32,568 bases of DNA from an uncultured Lachnospiraceae bacterium. Its GTDB lineage: Bacteria > Bacillota > Clostridia > Lachnospirales > Lachnospiraceae. The notes below the pieces were generated by a model. It made no database searches. It was not told the DNA's origin and was given only the letters and a program-made list of their open reading frames with translations. Numbering within the stretch: position 1 is the first letter of the stretch; every line of letters begins with the position of its first letter. Made by a program: the position numbers and the translations under genes. Below, in pieces: positions 1-7,197 of the stretch. The stretch is from assembly GCA_910580195.1 (NCBI GenBank), contig CAJTWA010000049.1, forward strand, positions 1 to 32,568, in the 5' to 3' direction.

Positions 1-277
1 ATTTTATTGTAAATTTTTTTGTAGCTGGTAAAAATTCAAATTTGCTCATTTATAGGAATAAAAACAAAGGGCTTGTAAATATGAAAATCTGTAAAAATAT
101 GGAATAAAGTTTAATACCTTAAGGAGAAGAAATTTGAGTTGAGTTTTCTTACAAATTTTCTTGGTAGAAATGTTGTAATTGGCAATTATTTGGAAGAAGC
201 ACAAAATAGTACAAAGTGGAAATATCCTCAAAAACAAATATGTTTAAAACATTAGGGGAAATAAGGCAGGGATTATT

Positions 278-598
278 ATGGACACGAAGGGATTAAGAGA
301 TTTTTTATTTGGAATAATGAATGAAAATAATGCATTGTTTCTAAATATATCACTAGATGATGAAACAGATACTATATTTACCAAAACTGTTGAAGGAAAG
401 AATTTTATTATCACTGTGAGTCCTGTGACAGCGGATGAAGCAATCATAAATCTTTGGGCAAAGAAAAACCCGGAGTTGATGTCAATTGCATTAAATGTGG
501 TAAATATGAGGGATTTAGGGGAAATCACAGAGGAGGAAGCAGACAGATTCTTGTCAGAACTCGTAAAAAGAGCAGATAATTCTAGTATTAAAATATGA
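278..598 (+). CDS. Small protein of unknown function (106 aa)
   Basis: This is an open frame of 106 residues starting MDTKGLRDFL, in AT-rich DNA whose codon use fits the local composition. A purine-rich stretch with AAGGCAGGG lies just ahead of the ATG. The protein is acidic, has no predicted membrane segment or signal peptide, and ends in a helical, charged tail (EEADRFLSELVKRAD). A rho-independent terminator follows at 648-676, which supports a real single-gene transcript. I do not recognise the family. The length and acidity would fit a small cytosolic accessory or immunity-type protein, but nothing in the sequence shows a function. Confidence 0.6.
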   Translation: MDTKGLRDFLFGIMNENNALFLNISLDDETDTIFTKTVEGKNFIITVSPVTADEAIINLWAKKNPELMSIALNVVNMRDLGEITEEEADRFLSELVKRADNSSIKI

Positions 599-647
599 AA
601 AATGTGTTTTGTAAGGATAAGTGGAGTGGGGATTATTTTAATTATAG

Positions 648-676
648 AAGAACTGGCATTTTGCTGGTTCTTTTTG
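648..676 (+). terminator. Rho-independent terminator after the small unknown gene
   Basis: An 11-bp stem (AAGAACTGGCA paired with TGCTGGTTCTT, two G-T wobbles) closes a 3-nt loop and runs into five T residues. It lies about 50 nt downstream of the stop codon at 598. Confidence 0.7.
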
Positions 677-753
677 TGTTTTAAATAGCTGGCTGAAAAT
701 TAAGGCAGAAAAAGTTGTATACTTTTTAACATGAAAAAGAGTTTTCAAAGTAG

Positions 754-1134
754 AATAATGAGCAGAAGCTGCAAGAACTGAAAGCAGAATACCAAAAAAT
801 TCTGAAAATGCTTGATGAATTGGAAATTCAGGAAGTAATCGGGGTATTTGATAAACGGACAAATTTTGATTTGCCGAGTGATGCCATTCAAGAAATTGGA
901 CAGAAATATGTGAATGTGCAGAAAGGTGTAGGTGATATGATGCGGGGCGCAATGATTGAAACAAGTGCAAAAGCCATTTTAAACCAAGGAAAAAATCTGG
1001 GTATAAATGAAACAAAAAAGAAGACGGCTCTCAAGATGCTGGAAATGAAGAAATTGACAATAGAAGAAATTGCTGAATGTCTGGAACTTAGCGTTGCAGA
1101 AGTGGAGGAGCTTGCCGGACTTCAGGCTGTATAA
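754..1134 (+). pseudogene. C-terminal remnant of an Rpn-type PD-(D/E)XK nuclease / putative transposase
   Basis: The open frame begins directly after a TAG at 751-753, with coding character from the first codons (EQKLQELKAEYQKILK). The first ATG, at 808, is inside what looks like the middle of a protein. The last 45 residues (KKTALKMLEMKKLTIEEIAE and onward to ELAGLQAV) match the helical C-terminal tail common in the Rpn recombination-promoting nuclease / putative transposase family of gut Firmicutes. The N-terminal nuclease domain is missing, so this is probably a truncated relic and not a functional gene. An independent small helix-turn-helix-like protein from the ATG at 808 (108 aa) is the alternative. 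Assignment to the family is from memory of its tail pattern. Confidence 0.5.
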
Positions 1135-1614
1135 GAATGGCGAAATTCCAGTTGACACATTTGCATGGAACCCATATAATAGACCTGTAACCATATCGGC
1201 GAAGCATGGAAGGAGGGCAATTATGAGTGCAAGAAATTTAAAAGGAAATCAGGGAACTTTAAGCTGCGGAGAATGGATTGCCCCTGCCCAAGCGGACAGA
1301 TAAGGCATATGGGACCGAAGCCCTTTCTGCAGGATGGCAGGCAGGGCGTACAGGTTTTATTCTGGCAAAAGATTTTCAGAAATGCATACTTATGGAGCTA
1401 TGGATGTTCCATAAGGTATTCTATTCCGGAATGGACGGGGTTATGGATGAGAGCCAAATTTTTTTACCATAACCATAGGCAATCCAATTTCTCTGCTTTT
1501 CAAGACATTTTCCAAATCAATCCAAGGGACGCTATCGTATACTGGAAATTCAGAGCGCTTTTTGCAAAGGAACAATTTGCGGATGCCCGTTTCTAAAATA
1601 TTACATTTTTTGTT
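1135..1614. other. 480 bp without a recognisable gene
   Basis: Short open frames exist. One starts at 1223 behind a good AAGGAGGG and would encode only 26 residues; another runs 1278-1472. Neither resembles a known family, and their codon use is poor. The stretch may be decayed coding DNA between the nuclease remnant and the repeat array ahead of rtcB. Confidence 0.4.
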
Positions 1615-1758
1615 TTTGCATCGCGCGATAAATTTACACGGCGGTTGCTATTTGCACCGTGCAATATTTTCATATAGTGCATATTATTTGCACCGTGCAA
1701 TGGATTTGCATGGCGGTTTATTTTGTACCGTGCTTTATTTTTACATAGCGGCGGATGG
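1615..1758. repeat. Four-copy degenerate tandem array, 36-bp period, upstream of rtcB
   Basis: The unit begins TTTGCACCGTGCAAT or a variant at 1615, 1651, 1687 and 1722, giving periods of 36, 36 and 35 bp. Copies 2 and 3 share 15 identical bases at their starts; copies 1, 3 and 4 share a GGCGG core about 25 bp in. There are no unique spacers, so it is a minisatellite and not a CRISPR array. It ends about 40 bp before the rtcB start codon, so it lies in the likely promoter or leader of rtcB. Confidence 0.8.
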
Positions 1759-1795
1759 CAATAGATTTGGGAAACAAAAAAGAGAGGAATCTATC

Positions 1796-2911
1796 ATGAA
1801 AATAGTAGACGGAGCCTATACTTCTGCAAAAATATTCACAGACACAGCCGAGGATTATGCCCTTGCCCAGATTCAGCAGCTTTGCGATTTCGAGGCCTTT
1901 GCGGGGTGCAGGGTTCGGGTCATGCCGGACGTCCATCCGGGGAAAGTCGGCACCATTGGGTTTACGGCAACGGCAGGGCCGAAGATACTGCCTAACGTAG
2001 TAGGGATTGACATTGGCTGCGGCATTACCCTTGCCAAGCTGAAACAGAAAAAGGCGGAATTCCAGAAGCTTGACACAGTTATTCGCGAAAACATCCCTTC
2101 CGGTTTCCAAATCAGGAAGAAAGCCCACAGGTTTTCCGGGGAAGTTCCCTTAGAAGAGCTGAAATGCTGCCGCCATATCCATATGGAAAAGGCGCGGTTA
2201 AGCCTTGGCACGCTGGGCGGCGGGAACCATTTTATTGAAATTGACAGGGATGGCGAGGGGTTTTTGTATGCTGCCATCCATTCGGGGAGCCGCCATCTTG
2301 GGAAAGAGGTGGCGGAATATTACCTGCGGGAAGGCCAGGATTATTTAAAGGAACAAGGAAAGCAAATCCCGTATGAACTGACGTATCTGGAAGGCAGCTT
2401 ACGGGAGGACTACCTCCACGATATGCAGATCCTGCAGGATTTCGCATCGCTCAACCGGGGCATTATCTTGGATGAGCTTGCACGGGGCATGAAATGGAAG
2501 GTGCAGGATGTATTTTCCTCTGTCCATAATTATGTGGACACTTCCCATGGGACGCCTATCCTGCGGAAAGGGGCTGTTTCTGCAAGGAAAGGGGAGCGGG
2601 TTGCCCTTCCGGTCAATATGCGCGATGGGATTTTGCTGGGCATGGGGCTTGGGAATGAGGACTGGAACTATTCTGCGCCCCATGGGGCAGGGCGGCTGAT
2701 AAGAAGGGATTCTGTAAAAAATATGTTTACCGTTTCTGATTTTAAAGCGGAAATGAAGGGGATTTACTGTTCCTGCATTGGGAAAGATACGCTGGATGAA
2801 GCGCCCTTTGCATACCGCAGCTTGGATGAAATCAAGGAGCAGGTTGCAGAAACGGTGGAACTCCAGCAGAGGCTGCGCCCAGTTTATAATTTTAAGGCAG
2901 GGAGCAAGTAA
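1796..2911 (+). CDS. rtcB: RtcB-family RNA-splicing ligase
   Basis: Protein of 371 aa. RtcB joins RNA 2',3'-cyclic phosphate or 3'-phosphate ends to 5'-OH ends using Mn2+ and GTP, in RNA repair or tRNA splicing in the cytosol. Visible family motifs are DVHPG at residues 45-49, GIDIGCG at 70-76 (Cys75 likely a metal ligand), GTLGGGNHFIEI at 138-149, HSGSR at 162-166, and HGAGR at 296-300 with the histidine expected to be guanylylated. I chose the ATG at 1796 because AGAGAGGA precedes it and the family similarity begins at once; the frame stays open upstream only because the repeat array has a period of three-codon multiples. The length is on the short side for the family, typical of Firmicute stand-alone RtcB. 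No archease or RtcA gene is adjacent. The last codons and stop are tandemly repeated downstream. Confidence 0.93.
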   Translation: MKIVDGAYTSAKIFTDTAEDYALAQIQQLCDFEAFAGCRVRVMPDVHPGKVGTIGFTATAGPKILPNVVGIDIGCGITLAKLKQKKAEFQKLDTVIRENIPSGFQIRKKAHRFSGEVPLEELKCCRHIHMEKARLSLGTLGGGNHFIEIDRDGEGFLYAAIHSGSRHLGKEVAEYYLREGQDYLKEQGKQIPYELTYLEGSLREDYLHDMQILQDFASLNRGIILDELARGMKWKVQDVFSSVHNYVDTSHGTPILRKGAVSARKGERVALPVNMRDGILLGMGLGNEDWNYSAPHGAGRLIRRDSVKNMFTVSDFKAEMKGIYCSCIGKDTLDEAPFAYRSLDEIKEQVAETVELQQRLRPVYNFKAGSK

Positions 2912-2989
2912 GGGCAGGTTTATAATTTTAAGGCAGGGAGCAAGTAAGGGCAGGTTTATAATTTTAAGGCAGGGAGCAAGTAAGGGCAG
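2882..2989 (+). repeat. Three exact 36-bp tandem copies spanning the rtcB stop codon
   Basis: Units at 2882-2917, 2918-2953 and 2954-2989 appear identical. Each holds the last nine sense codons of rtcB (VYNFKAGSK), the TAA and two more codons. The first copy is the true gene end. The period is a multiple of three, so TAA recurs in the rtcB frame in every copy. Confidence 0.95.
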
Positions 2990-3040
2990 GCTTCTAATAT
3001 GAGGGGATTAAGCAGCAGATGAAATAGGGCAGCCAAAAAA

Positions 3041-3147
3041 ACAGGGGGGCTGTCGGGAAATGGGATTTAGATACAATATATAGTAGTGAAACTCAGGGAA
3101 CTACAGATATATATTGTGGAAAACTGCCATTTCCAGACAGCCCCTGT
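3041..3147. repeat. 105-bp imperfect palindrome between convergent rtcB and guaB (MITE or bidirectional terminator)
   Basis: The outer arms are CAGGGGGGCTGTCGGGAAAT and, at 3126-3146, its near-perfect complement ending GACAGCCCCTG. Inner arms ACAATATATAGTAGT and ACTACAGATATATATTGT continue the pairing to a loop of about 12 nt. The whole element folds as one long hairpin. The position between two convergent genes suits a bidirectional terminator, but stems this long with a terminal GGGCTGTC are also typical of miniature inverted-repeat elements. I see no clear target-site duplication. Confidence 0.75.
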
Positions 3148-3190
3148 ATTAGTTTATTGCCAATAGTATAGCAGAATGGTTACTGCCAGA

Positions 3191-4645
3191 TTATTCGTCA
3201 ATGCTATAATTCGGCGCTTCTTTTGTAATATGGATGTCATGGGGGTGGCTTTCCTTCAGGGAGGCAGCGGAAATCTTCACAAACTTCCCAGTTTCCTTCA
3301 GGGTTTCAATGGTGGGCGCGCCGCAGTAGCCCATGCCGGATTTCAGGCCGCCGATGAGCTGGAACACGGTATCTTCCACCGTCCCCTTGTAGGCTACCCG
3401 GCCTTCTACCCCTTCTGGCACCAGTTTCTTGGCATCCTGCTGGAAGTAGCGGTCCTTGGAGCCGTTCTCCATAGCGGCCAAGGAGCCCATGCCGCGGTAT
3501 ACCTTGTATTTCCGGCCTTGGTATAATTCAAAATCTCCCGGGCTTTCGTCGCAGCCTGCGAAAATGCTGCCCATCATGCAGACATTTGCCCCGGCTGCAA
3601 TGGATTTTGTCATATCGCCGGAGTATTTGATGCCGCCGTCTGCAATAATCGGGATGCCGTATTCCTTGGCTGCGTTGTAACAGTCCATAATCGCGGTAAT
3701 CTGCGGGACGCCAATTCCGGCTACCACGCGGGTCGTACAGATGGATCCGGGGCCGATGCCTACCTTTACCGCATCTGCGCCGGCTTCAATCAGGGCTTTG
3801 GTGGCTTCGCCGGTTGCGATATTCCCCGCAATGACCTGCAAATCCGGGTATTTGGTTTTGATCTGTTTTACTGCATTTAAAATGTTTTTGGAGTGGCCGT
3901 GGGCGGAATCTACCACAATGACGTCCACCTTTGCGTCCACAAGGGCGGCTACCCGGTTCATCATGTCGCCGGTGATGCCTACGCCTGCCCCGCAGAGGAG
4001 CCTGCCCTGCTCATCCTTGGCGGACTGGGGGTATTTGATCTGTTTTTCAATATCCTTGATGGTAATCAGGCCTTTGAGGTTGAAATTTTCATCTACGATG
4101 GGGAGTTTTTCCTTCCGTGCTTTGGCAAGGATGGTTTTCGCTTCTTCTAAGGTGATGCCTTCCCGGGCTGTCACCAGTTCTTCGGAAGTCATGGATTCTT
4201 TGATTTTTTTGGAAAAATCTTCTTCGAATTTTAAATCACGGTTGGTAATGATGCCGACAAGTTTGCCGTTTTCTGTGACAGGTACGCCGGAAATACGGAA
4301 TTTTGCCATCAGGCTGTCCGCATCCTGCAAAGTATGTTCGGGGGAGAGGGAAAATGGATCGGTGATGACGCCGTTTTCAGAACGTTTCACCTTGTCAACT
4401 TCTTCTGCCTGTACTGCAATCGGCATATTTTTGTGGATAATGCCGATGCCGCCTTGGCGTGCCATGGCAATTGCCATCCGGTACTCCGTCACGGTGTCCA
4501 TGCTTGCGCTCATCATGGGGATGTTCAGTTTGATTGCCTTAGTTAAGTGGGTTGATAAGTCCACCATGTCCGGTGTAACTTCTGAGTATGCAGGGACGAG
4601 TAGTACGTCGTCAAATGTAATTCCTTCGCCAATAATTGTGCCCAT
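3191..4645 (-). CDS. guaB: Inosine-5'-monophosphate dehydrogenase
   Basis: Protein of 484 aa. It oxidises IMP to XMP with NAD+, the first committed step of GMP synthesis. The (beta/alpha)8 barrel opens with GEGITFDDVLLVPAYSEV. Two CBS domains interrupt it at about residues 90-205 (GVPVTENGKLVGIITNRDL and LPIVDENFNLKGLITIKDI). The catalytic loop GPGSICTTR holds Cys303, and the IMP phosphate-binding ADGGIKYSGD follows. I chose the ATG at 4645 over the in-frame GTG at 4657, because the GTGAGGA that includes that GTG is the Shine-Dalgarno sequence of the ATG. The length is normal for the family. A near-consensus promoter lies about 50 bp upstream and the palindrome at 3041-3147 follows the stop, so the gene is probably monocistronic. 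Confidence 0.97.
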   Translation of the reverse strand: MGTIIGEGITFDDVLLVPAYSEVTPDMVDLSTHLTKAIKLNIPMMSASMDTVTEYRMAIAMARQGGIGIIHKNMPIAVQAEEVDKVKRSENGVITDPFSLSPEHTLQDADSLMAKFRISGVPVTENGKLVGIITNRDLKFEEDFSKKIKESMTSEELVTAREGITLEEAKTILAKARKEKLPIVDENFNLKGLITIKDIEKQIKYPQSAKDEQGRLLCGAGVGITGDMMNRVAALVDAKVDVIVVDSAHGHSKNILNAVKQIKTKYPDLQVIAGNIATGEATKALIEAGADAVKVGIGPGSICTTRVVAGIGVPQITAIMDCYNAAKEYGIPIIADGGIKYSGDMTKSIAAGANVCMMGSIFAGCDESPGDFELYQGRKYKVYRGMGSLAAMENGSKDRYFQQDAKKLVPEGVEGRVAYKGTVEDTVFQLIGGLKSGMGYCGAPTIETLKETGKFVKISAASLKESHPHDIHITKEAPNYSIDE

Positions 4646-4701
4646 TTTTTTCCTCACTTTCTTTGAAATCCGTCGTTTGCTGTTTTCTTGTTATTCCCTC
4701 G

Positions 4702-4730
4702 ATAATATCAAAAAAGGCAGGGGCTGTCAA
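4702..4730 (-). promoter_or_regulatory. Sigma-A promoter of guaB
   Basis: On the minus strand TTGACA (4725-4730) and TATTAT (4702-4707) are 17 bp apart. The predicted start near 4695 leaves a leader of about 50 nt before the guaB ATG, with no visible riboswitch. Confidence 0.8.
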
Positions 4731-4820
4731 CACCTGAAACTGCAAAATTTTTGCCATCTAAACAGTGCAAATAAATTGTTGTAAAATTCTCATTGGCGGC
4801 TTGGTTCCCATAAACTCAAT

Positions 4821-4867
4821 TTTCCGGCATCCTGCCAAAGTAAGGGCTCTTGGCAGGATGCCGGAAA
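4821..4867 (-). terminator. Strong hairpin downstream of the beta-glucoside PTS operon
   Basis: A perfect 17-bp stem (TTTCCGGCATCCTGCCA and its complement) encloses a 13-nt loop. The T-tract on either strand is weak. It lies about 220 bp beyond the EIIA stop and ahead of the guaB promoter, so it most likely ends the PTS operon transcript. Confidence 0.65.
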
Positions 4868-4973
4868 TTAAATAAAACCAGAATTGCTGTTTGGATTTAT
4901 TGACATAATAATGTGGCACTTTCACCCATACATCTGTTCCAGAAAATTCGGCGTACTTTAACATCAATTGAGT

Positions 4974-5030
4974 GGAGTTCTGGCACGCCCCATGCAGTTG
5001 GCCGGAGTTCCGGCACGCCCCCATGCAGTT
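4974..5030. repeat. Two direct repeats of about 27 bp downstream of EIIA
   Basis: GGAGTTCTGGCACGCCCC and its following ATGCAGTT at 4974-4999 recur with two changes at 5004-5030, a 30-bp period. The rest of 4868-5087 shows no gene. Confidence 0.75.
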
Positions 5031-5087
5031 TCAGCAAAAGCCCCGCACAGGTTCGCTGCCCATAAACCCCACGTTTCTGCCGCAAAA

Positions 5088-5414
5088 TTACGGCGTTATT
5101 TTCTTATATATTTCAATCATTTCCTCCGCCATAACCCGGAAGGTTTCCGCGCTCATCAGTTGGTCTTCTGCGTGCATCAGTATCAGCCCGGTTTCTTTCA
5201 GCTCCCCGCTTGCATCTTGTGCAAGAAGGTCGGCATGGATATGGTGCCCTTCGGTAAAGGCTTCGTCCCCCTGCCGGATTTGTTCTTCTGCCTCTTTAAA
5301 ATCGCCTTTTTTTGCAGACTGCACAGCATTGATAAAACATGACCTTGCAGTCCCGACATATGTAATAATCCCAAAACATGCGGTTTCAAATGCTTCTGTC
5401 ATTTTGGTATCCAT
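5088..5414 (-). CDS. PTS lactose/cellobiose-type EIIA
   Basis: Protein of 108 aa. It accepts phosphate from HPr and passes it to EIIB in the cytosol. The family's active-site helix is present as LILMHAEDQLMSAE, with His81 the expected phosphorylated residue. The protein is almost wholly helical, with the usual length of 100-110 residues. A second ATG lies four codons in (5402). Neither start has a good Shine-Dalgarno: GAAAGGG abuts the first ATG directly. The gene is in the same frame as the upstream EIIC, with only one TAA and 35 open codons between them. It therefore may be translated by coupling, or as part of an EIIC-EIIA fusion. Confidence 0.92.
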   Translation of the reverse strand: MDTKMTEAFETACFGIITYVGTARSCFINAVQSAKKGDFKEAEEQIRQGDEAFTEGHHIHADLLAQDASGELKETGLILMHAEDQLMSAETFRVMAEEMIEIYKKITP

Positions 5415-5442
5415 CCCTTTCTTTTTTGAATTTTTGCTTTTT

Positions 5443-5561
5443 TGCCAATCTTCGCCCGCTTCTTTGGCTTTTGCTTCTTTTTGCCAATCCTCGCCCGCTT
5501 CTTTGGCTTTTGCTTCTTTTTACCAATCCTCGTCCGCCGCTTCTTCGGCTTTTGCTTCTTT
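5443..5561 (-). repeat. 39-bp tandem repeats covering the EIIC C-terminus and EIIC-EIIA linker
   Basis: CCAATC recurs at 5445, 5484 and 5523, a strict 39-bp (13-codon) period. Read on the minus strand each unit encodes KEAKAKEAGEDWQ or a variant. The copy at the EIIC end has TAA where the two others have CAA (Gln). That copy also carries a 3-bp insertion (EEAADEDW). Confidence 0.92.
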
Positions 5562-6830
5562 TACAACATTCAACCTGTCTACCTTGCGTATGAACGGGAA
5601 GTAGAGCAGGAAGGAAATAACAAAGATAATGAGCTGCAAAAGGGCAGTCCGCCAGCCGCCAATCAGGAACCCGGAGATAATGGGCGGGCAGGTCCATGGA
5701 ACCTGCGTTGCGCCGTAAAGGGGGCAGAGGCCGGTATAAAGGGCCGCATATTGCAGCACGCAGGAAATCACCGGCATGGCGATGAAGGGGAAGGCCAGCA
5801 TGGGGTTCATCACAATGGGAATCCCGAACAGGATAGGCTCATTGATATTGAAAAGCGCCGGCACAAGCTCCAGCCTTCCCAGCGTCCGCAGCTGCTTGGA
5901 TTTTGAAAGGGCAAACATGTAGATGACGAGCCCAATGGTAATCCCAGCGCCGGTGGTGTTGATAAACTGGTCAAAAAACTGCATGGTAACAATATGCCCG
6001 CCGTTCTTTACGGTAAGCTCAATCCCTTTTTCCACCAAGGCTTGGTTTTCGAGGCTGTTTGCCTGAAGGATGCCTGTCATGATGCCGCCGACGATGGTTG
6101 AGCCATGCACCCCAAAAAACCATAAAAACGGCGTTAAGAAGCACATCAGGGCTGCGCCGCCGATAGAGTCCGTCATGCTCTGCAAGGGCGTCTGGATGAC
6201 ATTGTAAATGGCCTCCATGGCTGTGGTCTGGAACCCCATGGAGAAAATGCCATGGATGGTGGTTGCCCCAAGGACAATGGCTGCGCCGGGAATCAGGGCG
6301 GAAAATGCGTTGGATACGCCGTCAGGGACGCCGGCAGGCATTTTAATCCTAATATTCCGTTTCAGGAACCAGCAGTAAATAAAGCCTACGGAAAGGCCAA
6401 CGATAATGGCGCCAACCATGCCTTTCCCGGCAGTCCAGTTCTTATTAATAATGCCGCCTACCACGTCCCCGCTTTCTGTAGCGACAGAAGCCGGTGTCAT
6501 CATGATGAATACCCCAAGCGCGACAATGGCGCCGCTTAAGGGCTCCTGCCCTTCTAATTTGATATAATTATAAGAGATGCCTAGGACGGCAATCATGGCG
6601 CTGATATTGAAGGTTGCGCCGTTTGCCTGTTCCAGCACGGCCTTAATCCCGGTCTGTTCCAAGACGTCAACGACTGCTTGGATGGGGAAGTTGGTGATAA
6701 TCAGGAATACAGAGCCTACGATTAGGAGCGGCATGGAGTAAACCATGCCATCCTTGATGGCCTGTATCCCTTTCATGTTGACAAATGCCATAATCTTAGG
6801 GATTACTTTTTCATTCATTAGTTTTTCCAT
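5520..6830 (-). CDS. PTS cellobiose/beta-glucoside-type EIIC permease
   Basis: Protein of 436 aa, the membrane channel of a lactose/cellobiose-family phosphotransferase system. About ten hydrophobic segments are visible, including GMVYSMPLLIVGSVFLIIT near the start. The conserved FFGVHGS (238-244) and FNINEPILFGIPIV (327-340) motifs of the substrate-binding region are intact. The length is typical. It starts with GGAGGAA seven bases before the ATG, 35 nt after EIIB. The cytosolic tail after the last membrane segment (KVDRLNVVKEAKAEEAADEDW) is charged, and its DNA forms one unit of a tandem array running past the stop. The natural substrate is probably cellobiose or another aryl- or alkyl-beta-glucoside, judged from the adjacent GH1 enzyme. 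Confidence 0.95.
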   Translation of the reverse strand: MEKLMNEKVIPKIMAFVNMKGIQAIKDGMVYSMPLLIVGSVFLIITNFPIQAVVDVLEQTGIKAVLEQANGATFNISAMIAVLGISYNYIKLEGQEPLSGAIVALGVFIMMTPASVATESGDVVGGIINKNWTAGKGMVGAIIVGLSVGFIYCWFLKRNIRIKMPAGVPDGVSNAFSALIPGAAIVLGATTIHGIFSMGFQTTAMEAIYNVIQTPLQSMTDSIGGAALMCFLTPFLWFFGVHGSTIVGGIMTGILQANSLENQALVEKGIELTVKNGGHIVTMQFFDQFINTTGAGITIGLVIYMFALSKSKQLRTLGRLELVPALFNINEPILFGIPIVMNPMLAFPFIAMPVISCVLQYAALYTGLCPLYGATQVPWTCPPIISGFLIGGWRTALLQLIIFVISFLLYFPFIRKVDRLNVVKEAKAEEAADEDW

Positions 6831-6865
6831 TTCTCATTTCCTCCGACATTCCTGAATTTTCCTGC

Positions 6866-7177
6866 TTACTTGCCCGCTGCCAGCTGGAAGGCAAATTTCA
6901 GGACGTTCATGCCATTGCACATCCCGTAATCCGCCATGGGGATAACGTCCACGGGGACGCCTTTCCCGCCGCAGATTTCTTTTGCCTTGGAAAGCTGGTA
7001 GCCCACCTGCGGCCCTAAGAGGGCAACGTCAGCCTCCCCCACCAGCCGTTCCATGTCCAGGATGGGGTATGCCTTGATGTCAACTTCTTTCCCTTTTTCT
7101 TTTGCCGCGTCTTCCATTTTTTTCACAAGCAGGCTTGTGGACATTCCATTTGCGCAAAACAGCCTTATTTTCAACAT
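6866..7177 (-). CDS. PTS lactose/cellobiose-type EIIB
   Basis: Protein of 103 aa. It takes phosphate from EIIA on a cysteine and donates it to the sugar carried by EIIC. The P-loop-like start IRLFCANGMSTSLLVKKM carries the phosphorylated Cys8. GPQVGYQL in the middle is also conserved. The length is the family norm. GGAGGA precedes the ATG at normal spacing. It lies 20 nt after the glucosidase gene and 35 nt before EIIC, within one operon. Confidence 0.95.
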   Translation of the reverse strand: MLKIRLFCANGMSTSLLVKKMEDAAKEKGKEVDIKAYPILDMERLVGEADVALLGPQVGYQLSKAKEICGGKGVPVDVIPMADYGMCNGMNVLKFAFQLAAGK

Positions 7178-7197
7178 ATTCCATATCCTCCAATCAT

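Noticed and set aside
638..1015. Minus-strand frame opposite the Rpn remnant
   Set aside because: It spans the terminator and has no ribosome site or recognisable motif.
1615..2989. 36-bp periods suggesting CRISPR repeats around rtcB
   Set aside because: The units are contiguous with no unique spacers, and there are no cas genes.
4718..4728. CAGGGGCTGTC upstream of guaB matching the arm of the palindrome at 3041-3147, as if guaB were bracketed by inverted repeats
   Set aside because: The match is only 11 bp and falls within the guaB promoter spacer; chance is likely.
3741..4784. Long plus-strand open frame opposite guaB
   Set aside because: It is the antisense shadow of a well-conserved gene, has no ribosome site and codes for implausible Ser/Met-rich sequence.
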